From an uncultured Bacteroidales bacterium (GTDB taxonomy: Bacteria; Bacteroidota; Bacteroidia; Bacteroidales; P3): a stretch of DNA of 64,000 bases. Below are positions 52,597-61,942 of this stretch, one piece after another. Under the pieces are notes generated by a model. It worked only from the letters and a program-made list of their open reading frames with translations. It did no database searches and was not told where the DNA came from. Numbering within the stretch: the stretch's first letter is position 1; each line of letters starts with the position of its first letter. The position numbers were made by a program, and so were the translations under genes. The DNA lies in NCBI GenBank assembly GCA_937901525.1, contig CALDHX010000016.1, positions 1-64,000 on the forward strand. Direction: 5' to 3'.

Positions 52597-53685
52597 ATGA
52601 TAAATGAGAATAATTATTGCATAATAATGGCTGGCGGTATTGGAAGTCGTTTTTGGCCGTTGAGTAGAGTGAAAAGACCTAAACAATTTATAGATATATT
52701 GGGTGTGGGTGAAACTCTTCTTCAAATGACTTTTAAAAGATTTGAATCAATCTGCCCAAAAGAAAATATATATGTTGTTACAAGCAGGATATATAAGGAG
52801 CTTGTCTTGGAACAATTACCTATGATAAATCACGATTGTGTTATTACAGAGCCGATAAGAAGAAATACCGCTCCTTGTATTGCATACGCTAATGCTAAGA
52901 TTAAAAAAAGAAATCCTAATGCAAGAATAGTTGTAGCACCAAGTGATCATTTGATTCTTAATCAAGAAGAATTTATTAAGAAGATTGAATTGGGCTTTTC
53001 GGTAGTAGAAAATAATGATGTTTTGATAACTTTGGGTATAGAGCCTACTTATCCTAATACGGGTTTTGGTTATATTCAATATACCGATGATAAGGGTTTT
53101 TCTAATGAAGTGAAGAAAGTTAAACTTTTTACCGAAAAACCTGAATATGAAATGGCGTTGCAATTTATAAAAAGTGGTGATTTCTTATGGAATGCCGGGA
53201 TTTTTATTTGGTCGTTGAATAGTATTGAGGATTCTATGAAGAAATTTTTGCCGGAAATATATGATTTGTTTAATCAAGGTGAGGATTTTTATGATTCAGA
53301 GGAAGAAGCAGGTTTCATAGATGTTACTTATTCGGCTTGTCCGTCAATTTCTATAGATTATGGTGTTATGGAAAAAGCCTCAAATGTTTATGTTATTCCT
53401 TCATCTTTTGGTTGGAGCGATATAGGTACTTGGAATGCACTCTATGAACAAAGAGAAAAAGATGAAAATGCTAATTCTTATGTGGGAAAGAATGTAATGA
53501 CATACGAGGTTAGTAATTGTTTAATAAATACTCCAAAAGATAAATTGGTTGTTTTGCAAGGATTGGAGGATTATATCGTTGTTGATTCTGATGATATTTT
53601 GATGGTTTGCCACAAAAGCGAAGAACAACGAATTAAACAATTTGTAACGGATGTTGAAGTTGAAAAAGGAAATGAATATTTATAA
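52597..53685 (+). CDS. Mannose-1-phosphate guanylyltransferase
   Basis: A 362-aa nucleotidyltransferase forming GDP-mannose from mannose-1-phosphate and GTP. Motifs: CIIMAGGIGSRFWPLSRVKRPKQFIDILG at the N-terminus (PP-loop GGxGSRFWPLSR-x-KPKQF type), IVVAPSDHLIL, FTEKPEYEMALQFI, LWNAGIFIWSL and SIDYGVMEKA...GWSDIGTWNAL. No C-terminal isomerase domain. I begin at the ATG at 52597; an upstream in-frame TTG adds four unlikely residues. It feeds LPS or glycoprotein synthesis. Confidence 0.94.
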   Translation: MINENNYCIIMAGGIGSRFWPLSRVKRPKQFIDILGVGETLLQMTFKRFESICPKENIYVVTSRIYKELVLEQLPMINHDCVITEPIRRNTAPCIAYANAKIKKRNPNARIVVAPSDHLILNQEEFIKKIELGFSVVENNDVLITLGIEPTYPNTGFGYIQYTDDKGFSNEVKKVKLFTEKPEYEMALQFIKSGDFLWNAGIFIWSLNSIEDSMKKFLPEIYDLFNQGEDFYDSEEEAGFIDVTYSACPSISIDYGVMEKASNVYVIPSSFGWSDIGTWNALYEQREKDENANSYVGKNVMTYEVSNCLINTPKDKLVVLQGLEDYIVVDSDDILMVCHKSEEQRIKQFVTDVEVEKGNEYL

Positions 53686-53703
53686 AAAAACATATATAAA
53701 ATA

Positions 53704-55107
53704 ATGGAAAACATAAAGAGAATAGAAATAATAGATCTATTTAAAGAAACAATCAAAGACTCAATTGGTAAAGAAATTTGTGTAAAAGGTTGGGTAAAAA
53801 CAAAAAGAGGTAATAAACATGTAGCGTTTATTGCATTGAATGATGGTTCTACAATAAAAAATATACAAGTCGTAGCAGATGTAGAAAAATTCTCGGAAGA
53901 TGTTTTGAAAAAGGTAACAACAGGTGCATGTTTGAGAGTAAACGGCTTGTTAGTTGAATCAATGGGAAAAGGACAAAGCGTAGAAATTCAAGCAAACGAA
54001 ATAGAAGTTTACGGAGAAGCTGATGTAGAGACATATCCTTTGCAAAAGAAAGGACACTCATTGGAGTTCCTTAGAGAAATAGCACATCTTCGTCCAAGAA
54101 CAAATACTTTCTCAGCCGTTTTCAGAGTAAGACACGCAATGGCATACGCAATACACAAATATTTTAATGATAGAGGATTCTTTTATTGGCATTCACCACT
54201 TATAACTGCAAGCGATTGTGAAGGAGCAGGGGAAATGTTCCAAGTAACTACATTAGATCTTGATAACCTTCCAAGAGTTGAAGGAAAAATTGACTATTCG
54301 CAAGATTTCTTTGGTAGACATACATCTTTAACAGTAAGTGGACAATTAGAAGGAGAGCTTGGTGCAATGAGTTTAGGAAAGATTTACACTTTTGGACCTA
54401 CATTCCGTGCAGAAAACTCAAACACTCCACGCCACCTTTCAGAGTTTTGGATGATAGAACCAGAAATGGCATTCTTTGAAATCGAAGATAATATGGATTT
54501 GGCCGAAGATTTCATTAAATATCTTGTGAAATATGCGTTAGAAAATTGCCAAGATGATTTAGAATTCCTTCAATCAATGTATGATAAAGAACTTTTGGAA
54601 CGCTTACGCTTTGTTGTAGATAACAAATTCGTACGTTTAACATACACAGAAGCGATAGAAATTCTTTCACAAGCAAAACAAAAATTTGAATTCCCTATCC
54701 ATTGGGGTGTAGACCTACAAAGCGAACATGAAAGATACCTTGTAGAAAAGCATTTCAAATCTCCGGTAATCTTAACAGACTATCCAAAGGAAATAAAAGC
54801 CTTTTATATGAAACAAAACGAAGATGGAAAAACCGTAAGAGGTATGGACGTATTATTCCCTCTAATAGGTGAAATCATAGGAGGCTCACAAAGAGAAGAA
54901 AATATGGATAAACTTCTTGCAAGAATGGCAGAGGTTGGAATAGAAGCAAAAGATATGGATTGGTATCTTGATACTCGTAGATTCGGCTCTGCTCCTCACT
55001 CAGGATTTGGCTTAGGATTTGAAAGATTATTATTATTTGTAACAGGAATGTCAAACATTAGAGATGTGATACCATTCCCTCGTTATCCAAAGAATGCAAA
55101 CTACTAA
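53704..55107 (+). CDS. asnS: Asparaginyl-tRNA synthetase
   Basis: A 467-aa class IIb synthetase. The N-terminal OB fold (VKGWVKTKRGNKHVAFIALNDGS) is followed by the catalytic domain: motif 2 GPTFRAENSNTPRHLSEFWMIEPEMAF and motif 3 GFGLGFERLLLFVTGMSNIRDVIPFPRYP. The late GFGLGFERLL and the RYPKNA end suit AsnRS rather than AspRS. It is 18 bp after the nucleotidyltransferase gene. Confidence 0.97.
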   Translation: MENIKRIEIIDLFKETIKDSIGKEICVKGWVKTKRGNKHVAFIALNDGSTIKNIQVVADVEKFSEDVLKKVTTGACLRVNGLLVESMGKGQSVEIQANEIEVYGEADVETYPLQKKGHSLEFLREIAHLRPRTNTFSAVFRVRHAMAYAIHKYFNDRGFFYWHSPLITASDCEGAGEMFQVTTLDLDNLPRVEGKIDYSQDFFGRHTSLTVSGQLEGELGAMSLGKIYTFGPTFRAENSNTPRHLSEFWMIEPEMAFFEIEDNMDLAEDFIKYLVKYALENCQDDLEFLQSMYDKELLERLRFVVDNKFVRLTYTEAIEILSQAKQKFEFPIHWGVDLQSEHERYLVEKHFKSPVILTDYPKEIKAFYMKQNEDGKTVRGMDVLFPLIGEIIGGSQREENMDKLLARMAEVGIEAKDMDWYLDTRRFGSAPHSGFGLGFERLLLFVTGMSNIRDVIPFPRYPKNANY

Positions 55108-55113
55108 TAAATA

Positions 55114-56478
55114 GTGGTAAAGAACCAACTTAAAATAAAACAACTCCAAAAACAAATATTATCCCCACTTCAAAAATTAAGTGGGGAATTATTGGAGTTA
55201 CCCTCCGAAGCCTTAGAAGAAAGGATTGAAAGAGAAAAACAAGACAATCCTTATCTTGAAGAGGAAACAGATAGCACAAATGCTTGGTTTTATTCCGAAA
55301 GAGTGAATATTCGTAATCACAACTCTTATGAAGACAAAGAACAAATAGGATTAAATACAGCAGAATCCGCAACCTTAGTAGAAGACTTAATAGAACAATT
55401 AAGATTAAGCAATATAACAGAAGAGGAATATCAAATAGGAGAGATGTTGATAGGTAATTTAGACGAAAAAGGTTATCTAACAAGGACTCTAAGTGCTATA
55501 TCAGATGATATTTATTTTGATAGCTACAAAGAAGTTGATACAAACAAAATTAATGAAGTATTAAAACTATTGCAAAGCTTTGAACCAGCAGGAATAGGAG
55601 CAAGAGATTCTCAAGAATGTCTATTACTTCAACTTCAAAGAAAAGATTCCCAGGACAAGATAGTAAATCTATCAAAACAAGTAATAAAGTATCATTGGAA
55701 ACTCTTTTGTAAAGAAGACTATAAAACACTACAAGAAAAACTATCTTGTAATGAAGAAGAAATAAGCAAAGCAATTAAATTAATATTAAGCCTAAATCTA
55801 TCACCAGGATACATAGACACCTTAGTTGAAAGAGAACAATATCTAATACCAGATGTGATAATATGGAATGATAACGGAAAAATCAAGTATCGTCTTAATA
55901 AGCTATCCGATAGAAAACTATATGTTAGTCAAGAAAGCAAACAATTATTAGAACAATTAGAAAACAAAAATCAAAAAGATAAAGAAACAATAAAATTCTT
56001 AAAGGAAAAAATAGAATCGGCCAAGCTATTTATAGAAGCATACAACAATAGAATGTTAACTTTAAGTACGTTTGTTCAAGAAATCATATCATATCAAGAA
56101 GAATATTTTCAAGAAGGCGATGTAATGAAACTTCGTCCGATGAAATACGAAGATATAAAACAAAAAACAGGTTTTTCCGAATCTACAATATCAAGAATAG
56201 CAAACGATAAGTATCTACAAACACATTTTGGTACATTTTCAATAAAGAAATTATTTACAAAATCCATAGAAGCACAAACAGGAGAACAAGTATCTTCTGC
56301 TTCAATACGCAATATTATATCAGAATTAATAAATAATGAAGACAATAAATCTCCATTAACCGACCAAGAAATACAAAACAAACTACAAGAACAAGGATTC
56401 ACATTATCAAGACGCACAATAACTAAATATAGACAACAAATAGGAATAGAATCCACAAACAAACGTAAGAAAAAATAA
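55114..56478 (+). CDS. rpoN: RNA polymerase sigma-54 factor
   Basis: A 454-aa sigma-54. Region I is Gln/Leu-rich (LKIKQLQKQILSPLQKLSGELLELP), the core-binding middle follows (LQSFEPAGIGARDSQECLLLQL), and the C-terminus ends with the DNA-binding HTH (EDIKQKTGFSESTISRIANDKYL) and the RpoN box-like LSRRTITKYRQQIGI. It starts with GTG at 55114, 6 bp after asnS; no ATG is available before region I. No sigma-54 activator is in the window. Confidence 0.94.
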   Translation: MVKNQLKIKQLQKQILSPLQKLSGELLELPSEALEERIEREKQDNPYLEEETDSTNAWFYSERVNIRNHNSYEDKEQIGLNTAESATLVEDLIEQLRLSNITEEEYQIGEMLIGNLDEKGYLTRTLSAISDDIYFDSYKEVDTNKINEVLKLLQSFEPAGIGARDSQECLLLQLQRKDSQDKIVNLSKQVIKYHWKLFCKEDYKTLQEKLSCNEEEISKAIKLILSLNLSPGYIDTLVEREQYLIPDVIIWNDNGKIKYRLNKLSDRKLYVSQESKQLLEQLENKNQKDKETIKFLKEKIESAKLFIEAYNNRMLTLSTFVQEIISYQEEYFQEGDVMKLRPMKYEDIKQKTGFSESTISRIANDKYLQTHFGTFSIKKLFTKSIEAQTGEQVSSASIRNIISELINNEDNKSPLTDQEIQNKLQEQGFTLSRRTITKYRQQIGIESTNKRKKK

Positions 56479-57606
56479 ATGAGTAATAAAATACTAACAA
56501 TATATATACTATTTATAATAACAACTTTTAGCACTTTTGCACAAACACCAAACAAAAGTGAAAAATCTGCTGCAAGACGCTTTGCAGACTCAATGTACTA
56601 CATACATACAATAAAACCACAACAACAAGAATTATTAAAAGAACAAGAAAATGCTAAAATAGACTTGACGAAAACAAAAAATGCAAAGACAAATGTAAAA
56701 CCTACTTATATAAAATCAGACTCCCAAATACCATCTTCAACACTCTATGAAAGCACATGGTATAATGAAAGAGTAAAAGTGCCAAATTTTTCATTCAAAG
56801 ATGTTCCAGATGAAATAATTATAAGATTAATAGACCCAGATAAAGGACAAAATTTTTGTTTTCCAATAAAAAAACGAAAAAGTTCCTCATACGGTTGGCG
56901 ATGGGGAAGACCTCATTCGGGAATAGACATAGCTCTTAACGTAGGAGATTCAATTTATGCAGCTTTTGATGGAGTAGTTCGCTTAGCTAAATACAATGGA
57001 GGATATGGTAATTGCATAGTAATACGCCATCATAACAATCTTGAAACCTTGTATGGACACCTTTCAAAAATTAATGTAAAAGTAGGACAAGAAGTAAAAG
57101 CAGGACAAGTAATCGGCTTAGGTGGCAACACGGGACGCTCAACCGGTCCACACCTTCATTTTGAATGCCGATTAATGTATGCTTGTTTTGACCCGGAATG
57201 GATATTTGATTTGGAAACATATAGCATAAAAACATCTTTTCTAAGAATAGATAAAACCTATTTTGGAGTAGAATCCTCGGAGCAAAAAGCCAATAAAAAA
57301 GTACAAAAAACTAAACTCTCAAAAGTTGATAAATGCTTTGCAGGAAAGCCATATATTAGTCCAACTACACTTATAAACAAAGAAAGACAAAGAATTAAAA
57401 AAGGAGAAATACCACAATATAACGTTATATCAAAAAAATCAAATAAATCCTCAAAAGTAGGACAACAATTCATAGTAGCAAAAAAAGGAGAAACCTTGAA
57501 AAGTATAGCCAAACGCTACAAAATTACGCTTGAAGAATTAAGAAAACTTAATCCAAATATAAAAGACAATACAATAAAAGAACAAACCAAAATAAGAATA
57601 AAATAA
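56479..57606 (+). CDS. M23 family peptidoglycan endopeptidase with LysM
   Basis: A 375-aa exported protein: signal peptide 1-21 (ending TFAQ), LytM/M23 domain about 125-245 with zinc ligands in RPHSGIDIAL (His about 147) and GPHLHFECR, and GHLSKINVKVGQEVKAGQVIGLGGNTG between them. The C-terminal 45 residues are a LysM peptidoglycan-binding unit (QFIVAKKGETLKSIAKRYKITLEELRKLNPNI). The ATG directly follows the rpoN stop. It should cleave peptide cross-links, or act as a NlpD/EnvC-like activator if the site is inactive, though ligands look intact. Confidence 0.93.
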   Translation: MSNKILTIYILFIITTFSTFAQTPNKSEKSAARRFADSMYYIHTIKPQQQELLKEQENAKIDLTKTKNAKTNVKPTYIKSDSQIPSSTLYESTWYNERVKVPNFSFKDVPDEIIIRLIDPDKGQNFCFPIKKRKSSSYGWRWGRPHSGIDIALNVGDSIYAAFDGVVRLAKYNGGYGNCIVIRHHNNLETLYGHLSKINVKVGQEVKAGQVIGLGGNTGRSTGPHLHFECRLMYACFDPEWIFDLETYSIKTSFLRIDKTYFGVESSEQKANKKVQKTKLSKVDKCFAGKPYISPTTLINKERQRIKKGEIPQYNVISKKSNKSSKVGQQFIVAKKGETLKSIAKRYKITLEELRKLNPNIKDNTIKEQTKIRIK

Positions 57607-57610
57607 TATT

Positions 57611-58090
57611 ATGTCATCAGCATTAAAAAATCTTTCGTCATACAATCAAGACGAAGTGCCCTCGGGCGAAAAGGAAATATTCGGAATAGTAGTTTCTGAA
57701 TGGAATAATCAAATTACAGACAACTTGTTAGAAGGAGCAGTTTCAACATTGTTGAAATACGAAGTAGATGAAAAAGATATTGACATCATACACGTTCCTG
57801 GAAGTTTTGAATTGCCATTTGGAGCAGCAAAACTATTAGAAAAAAACAGAAGATTTAGTGCCATTATTTGTTTGGGCTGTGTTATCCAAGGCGAAACACG
57901 TCATTTTGATTTCATTTGCGATGCGGTTGCAAACGGAATAATGGAATTAGGACTAAAACAAGAAGTTCCAATTATTTTTGGAGTACTTACCACAAACGAT
58001 TTGCAACAAGCAATCGATAGAAGTGGAGGAAAACACGGCAATAAAGGTGTTGAAGCAGCAATCACAGCACTAAAAATGGCAGCACTATGA
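57611..58090 (+). CDS. ribH: 6,7-dimethyl-8-ribityllumazine synthase
   Basis: The penultimate riboflavin synthesis enzyme, usually an icosahedral or pentameric shell. The 159 aa include VVSEWNNQITDNLLEGAVSTL, VPGSFELPFGAAKLL, LGCVIQGETRHFDFICDAVANGIMEL (catalytic His) and VPIIFGVLTTNDLQQAIDRSGG. The stop overlaps the fmt start by 4 bp (ATGA). Confidence 0.96.
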   Translation: MSSALKNLSSYNQDEVPSGEKEIFGIVVSEWNNQITDNLLEGAVSTLLKYEVDEKDIDIIHVPGSFELPFGAAKLLEKNRRFSAIICLGCVIQGETRHFDFICDAVANGIMELGLKQEVPIIFGVLTTNDLQQAIDRSGGKHGNKGVEAAITALKMAAL

Positions 58091-59052
58091 AGAAGAAAAA
58101 AATAATCTTCTATGGCACGCCAGAAATTGCGGCATATCAACTCGAACAACTTCATAAAAACAATTATAACATAATAGCAGTTGTTACTCAGCCCGATAAA
58201 CCATCGGGCAGAGGACAAAAAATCAATTACTCTGCTGTAAAACAATATGCATTAGACAATAACCTACCATTATTTCAACCAATAAAACTCAATGAGCAAG
58301 ATTTCATTGACCAAATCACAGCCTTGCAACCCGATATTCAAGTAGTGTTAGCTTATCGTATGATTCCAAAAAGCATTTACAGCCTTGCAAAATACGGAAC
58401 CTTCAATCTACACACCTCACTCTTGCCACAATATCGTGGAGCAGCACCAATCAATTGGGCAATCATCAATGGAGAAACACAAACAGGTATGACAACATTC
58501 CTTTTGAATGAAAAAACCGATGAAGGAGAAATTTTATTGCAAGAAACCATTGAAATAGGGGAAGAAACCACAGCAGGCGATTTGCACGATGAAATGATGA
58601 TGAAAGCTTTTCCATTGATTGAAAAAACAATAGAAAAACTACTCTTGCCAAATCTTCAAACTATTCCACAAATTCAAACAGATAATCTAAAACCTGCACC
58701 AAAAATTTTCAAAGAAACCACAGCGATAAATTGGAATGAAGAAGGCGAAAAAATTATAAATTTAATTCGAGGAATGAGTCCATATCCAGCTGCAACAACG
58801 CAATTTATAGACAATAAAGATGGTAAAATTTATCAATTTAAAGTTTTTAAAGCGAAATTTTTACCAAGAGATGCTCAAACCTCTCAATGTGGCATATTCA
58901 AAATTCAAGACAAAGAAACAATAACCGTTACTTGTCAAAATGGATTGGTGCAATTATTTGATTTACAATTAAGCGGAAAAAAACGAATGCCAGCAAAAGA
59001 ATTAATCAAAGGATTAAAATTAACATCAGAAGTCTTAGAAATTAAGAAATAA
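58087..59052 (+). CDS. fmt: Methionyl-tRNA formyltransferase
   Basis: Formylates initiator Met-tRNA. The 321-aa chain has the N-terminal GART fold (IIFYGTPEIAAYQLEQL, TQPDKPSGRGQ, NLHTSLLPQYRGAAPINWAIINGETQTGMTTF) and the C-terminal anticodon-binding domain (WNEEGEKIINLIRGMSPYPAATTQF). Typical length. It is the last gene of the operon that begins with the nucleotidyltransferase at 52597. Confidence 0.97.
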   Translation: MKKKKIIFYGTPEIAAYQLEQLHKNNYNIIAVVTQPDKPSGRGQKINYSAVKQYALDNNLPLFQPIKLNEQDFIDQITALQPDIQVVLAYRMIPKSIYSLAKYGTFNLHTSLLPQYRGAAPINWAIINGETQTGMTTFLLNEKTDEGEILLQETIEIGEETTAGDLHDEMMMKAFPLIEKTIEKLLLPNLQTIPQIQTDNLKPAPKIFKETTAINWNEEGEKIINLIRGMSPYPAATTQFIDNKDGKIYQFKVFKAKFLPRDAQTSQCGIFKIQDKETITVTCQNGLVQLFDLQLSGKKRMPAKELIKGLKLTSEVLEIKK

Positions 59053-59054
59053 AG

Positions 59055-59101
59055 TAAAGAAAAAAATAAAAAAAGTAAAGAAAAAAAGATTTTTTTCTTT
59101 G
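59055..59101 (+). repeat. Short 21-bp-phased array upstream of the HU gene
   Basis: TAAAG at 59055 and 59076 and inverted CTTTG at 59097, exactly 21 bp apart. The array starts 2 bp after the fmt stop and ends 6 bp before the -33 box of the HU promoter. Confidence 0.65.
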
Positions 59102-59106
59102 AAAAA

Positions 59107-59138
59107 TTTTGTTGATATTTTAAAAATAATTACATTTG
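59107..59138 (+). promoter_or_regulatory. Promoter of the HU gene
   Basis: TTTTG at 59107-59111 and TACATTTG at 59131-59138 with a 19-bp spacer, 37 bp before the ATG. Confidence 0.75.
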
Positions 59139-59175
59139 CAACGCTTATAATAAAACAATTAAAAACCAAATAGAT

Positions 59176-59445
59176 ATGACAAAAAAAGAATTTACTGACA
59201 AAATGGCTGAAAAAGCAGGAATGTCAAAAGTAGATGCACAAAAAGCGTATGACGCATTTTTAGGAGTAACAAGCGAATACTTAAAAGCAGGAGAAAAGGT
59301 TTCTTTCTTAGGATTCGGTGCATTCTCAGTACAAGAAAAAGCTGCAAGAACAGCAAAAAACCCTCGTACAGGAGAAATGGTAGAAGTTCCTGCAAAGAAA
59401 GTAGTTAAATTCAAAGCAGGTTCTGAATTATCTTCAAATCTTTAA
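59176..59445 (+). CDS. HU family DNA-binding protein
   Basis: An 89-aa histone-like nucleoid protein: helical dimer part (TKKEFTDKMAEKAGMSKVDAQKAYDAFL) then the DNA-binding arm (GFGAFSVQEKAARTAKNPRTGEMVEVPAKKVVKFKAG), with the Pro-rich NPRTGE tip. It bends DNA without strong sequence preference. It has its own strong promoter and terminator. An A-tract array directly upstream of it raises the question of autoregulation. Confidence 0.96.
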   Translation: MTKKEFTDKMAEKAGMSKVDAQKAYDAFLGVTSEYLKAGEKVSFLGFGAFSVQEKAARTAKNPRTGEMVEVPAKKVVKFKAGSELSSNL

Positions 59446-59476
59446 TCAAGATTAAGAGTATTTAATACCATAAAAC

Positions 59477-59510
59477 AAAGGACTACATATAAATAGTAGT
59501 CCTTTTTTAT
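59477..59510 (+). terminator. Terminator after the HU gene
   Basis: AAAGGACTAC (59477-59486) pairs with GTAGTCCTTT (59496-59505), followed by TTTT. It lies just before coaE. Confidence 0.85.
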
Positions 59511-59518
59511 ATTAAACA

Positions 59519-60103
59519 ATGTACTCAATAGGGCTAACAGGGGGAATAGGTAGTGGAAAATCACTAATATCCAAAGTGTTCAATCACTTTGGAATACCGG
59601 TTTTTAATTCCGATAAACAAGCCAAAGAACTCTATAAAGACCCCTTGTTTTTGCAAGAAATAGTAGAAGAATTTGGAGAAGAAATAATAGAAAACGGAAA
59701 ATTTTCCACACAAAAATTAGCCAATATTGTCTTTAATGACAACAAAGCCCTTGCAAAACTAAACTCTCTCATTCACCCAAAAGTATTAGATAAATACCTT
59801 CAATGGCAAAGACAATACTCTACACCCTATACCATATTAGAATCAGCAATAATCTTTGAATCAGGGTGGCAAAAACACTTTAATAAAATCATAACCATAA
59901 CAACCCCAATAGAAGTCGTAATAGAAAGAGTAAAACTTCGCGATAACACCACGGAAGAAGAAATAAAACAACGAATAAACAATCAATTATCCATAGAAAA
60001 AAGAGAACAATTATCCGATTATGTGATAAGACATGACGGGAAAACAATGATATTACCACAAATAATAGAAATACATCAAGAAATCATAAAACAAATAAAA
60101 TAG
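59519..60103 (+). CDS. coaE: Dephospho-CoA kinase
   Basis: Last step of coenzyme A synthesis. The 194-aa P-loop kinase has GLTGGIGSGKSLISK (5-19), NSDKQAKELY, LIHPKVLDKYLQWQ, and the lid region ITTPIEVVIERVKLRDNTTEEEIKQRINNQ. It begins a closely spaced group with a secreted protease, a small lipoprotein and an acyltransferase. Confidence 0.95.
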   Translation: MYSIGLTGGIGSGKSLISKVFNHFGIPVFNSDKQAKELYKDPLFLQEIVEEFGEEIIENGKFSTQKLANIVFNDNKALAKLNSLIHPKVLDKYLQWQRQYSTPYTILESAIIFESGWQKHFNKIITITTPIEVVIERVKLRDNTTEEEIKQRINNQLSIEKREQLSDYVIRHDGKTMILPQIIEIHQEIIKQIK

Positions 60104-60111
60104 TAAACACA

Positions 60112-61761
60112 ATGAAAAGGACAATTTTTGTAATTATTGCACTCATTATGAGTTTTAGTGCTTTTTCTCAAATAAGCACAGAAGAAAATCCTTACTCATT
60201 TAAAATAGAAGGATTCGATTATCAAAACGTAACAACATTAAAAATTGACAAACCCGACCTTCAACAAGTTTTAGAAGAAGACATAGAAAACGATAAACAA
60301 AACAAAATGATGCGATTCGGCGTAATACTACCCGTTTACAAAGACTTTTTTGAATTAGCCGATAAAACACAAACATCAGAAGGTACAATGTGGACATTAA
60401 GCGTAGAATCTAAGGACGCAGAAGCCTTAATTTTCTACTCAGACAACTTTAAATTGCCACGCACCGGTAAATTCTTCCTATATAATCAAGAACGCACAAA
60501 AATATTAGGAGCATTTACCCATAGAAACAACAATGAATACAATACTTTCGCGACAGAATACATAGAAGGTGATAAAATAATTATGGAATACTATCAACCA
60601 AATAGTGAAAGCGAACAAGCACAAATAGAACTTACAGAAATAGGATACGCATATCGTGGAATTACAAAACTATCAAGCGAATATCGTTCATCAGGAGATT
60701 GTAACGTAAACGTAAATTGTTCGGAAGGAGATAATTATCGCCAACAACAAAGAGGAGTTTGTAGAATACAAATAAGAATTAGTAGTCAATACATAGGTTG
60801 GTGTACAGGTACTTTGGTAAATAACACAAATTACGATTTAAAACCATACCTTTTAACAGCAGCACACTGTATTGAAGACGTAGCCTCAACATCTTATTAC
60901 AGCCAATTTGTATTTTATTTCAAATATGAAAACTCTGGTTGCTCAGTAACAGCAAGTGAGCCAAGCCGTTCACGCTCTGTAACAGGTACAAGCGTAAAAG
61001 CATTAGACAATACATACGGTTCAAACGGTAGCGACTTTGCTTTAATGCTATTAAGCGATGAAATACCACAATCATACTCACCTTACTGGTGCGGATGGGA
61101 TAAAAGAAACACAGCAATCAATAATGGAGTTGGAATACATCACCCAAGCGGAGACGTAAAGAAGATTTCCACATTCAATACTCGCTTACAAAATTCTTCA
61201 TACGGCTCAGACAACGCAACACACTGGTATGTAGAATGGGCAGAGACCGAAAACGGTTGGGGAATTATGGAAGGCGGATCTTCTGGTTCAGCATTATTTA
61301 ATCCAGATGGTAGAATAGTTGGTACACTTACAGGAGGAGCCTCAGGATGTGATGTTCCTGCAAGTTATAAATATGATGTATATGGAAAAATGTCTTGGCA
61401 TTGGTCTTCAAACGGTAATACAAATTCAAGAAAGTTAGACCATTGGTTAGACCCTAATGAAACAGGCGTAAATTTTGTTGATGGAATGGATTATACCTCA
61501 GCTCTTACAAATCCAAATGCACAAAATATCTCACTACAACTTTACCCTAATCCAACAAACGATGTAATCAACATAACACTTGACCAAACTACTATCATAA
61601 ATCAAATAGATGTTTTTGACCAAGCAGGAAGAAAAGTAGAGACTTATAGCAATGCAAGCCCAACTTACACACTTAGCCTAAAACATTTACAAAAAGGAGT
61701 TTATACTATAAAAGTTACAACAGACGAAACAACATTTACACAACAAATAGTATTAAACTAA
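60112..61761 (+). CDS. T9SS-secreted trypsin-like serine protease (lysyl endopeptidase-like)
   Basis: A 549-aa protein with signal peptide 1-20 (ending AFSQ), a pro-region to about 190, then a chymotrypsin-fold domain about 210-450 with His in LLTAAHCIED (about 252), Asp in GSDFALMLL (about 307) and Ser in EGGSSGSALFNPDG (about 392). Several Cys and the pattern WCTGTLVNN resemble lysyl endopeptidase family S1 enzymes. The last ~80 residues are a T9SS type A domain (LYPNPTNDVINITL, IDVFDQAGRKVE, GVYTIKVTTDE, QQIVLN). Specificity cannot be read with confidence. It acts outside the cell and fits a proteolytic lifestyle. Confidence 0.9.
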   Translation: MKRTIFVIIALIMSFSAFSQISTEENPYSFKIEGFDYQNVTTLKIDKPDLQQVLEEDIENDKQNKMMRFGVILPVYKDFFELADKTQTSEGTMWTLSVESKDAEALIFYSDNFKLPRTGKFFLYNQERTKILGAFTHRNNNEYNTFATEYIEGDKIIMEYYQPNSESEQAQIELTEIGYAYRGITKLSSEYRSSGDCNVNVNCSEGDNYRQQQRGVCRIQIRISSQYIGWCTGTLVNNTNYDLKPYLLTAAHCIEDVASTSYYSQFVFYFKYENSGCSVTASEPSRSRSVTGTSVKALDNTYGSNGSDFALMLLSDEIPQSYSPYWCGWDKRNTAINNGVGIHHPSGDVKKISTFNTRLQNSSYGSDNATHWYVEWAETENGWGIMEGGSSGSALFNPDGRIVGTLTGGASGCDVPASYKYDVYGKMSWHWSSNGNTNSRKLDHWLDPNETGVNFVDGMDYTSALTNPNAQNISLQLYPNPTNDVINITLDQTTIINQIDVFDQAGRKVETYSNASPTYTLSLKHLQKGVYTIKVTTDETTFTQQIVLN

Positions 61762-61771
61762 ATAAAATATT

Positions 61772-61942
61772 ATGAAAATAAAGAAGGTATATTTAGCTTT
61801 ATTAGTGCTTTTCGCAGTTTTAATCTCCTCATGTGCAACATCGAGTAGGGGAGCGAAAATGAAAAAAACAAGAAAAAAGAAATGTAATTGTCCTACATTC
61901 TCATATCAAGCACCAAAACAAGAAACTACATATTATGTATAA
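61772..61942 (+). CDS. Small lipoprotein (56 aa)
   Basis: A 56-aa open frame starting ATG 61772. It has a lipoprotein signal with lipobox LISSC (Cys about 22), a short linker, a strongly basic stretch MKKTRKKK, then CNCPTF and a polar tail ending ETTYYV. The basic stretch followed by a C-x-C-P motif is distinctive. Function unknown. It is 10 bp after the protease gene and overlaps the acyltransferase start by 8 bp, so it looks translationally coupled to it. Confidence 0.75.
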   Translation: MKIKKVYLALLVLFAVLISSCATSSRGAKMKKTRKKKCNCPTFSYQAPKQETTYYV

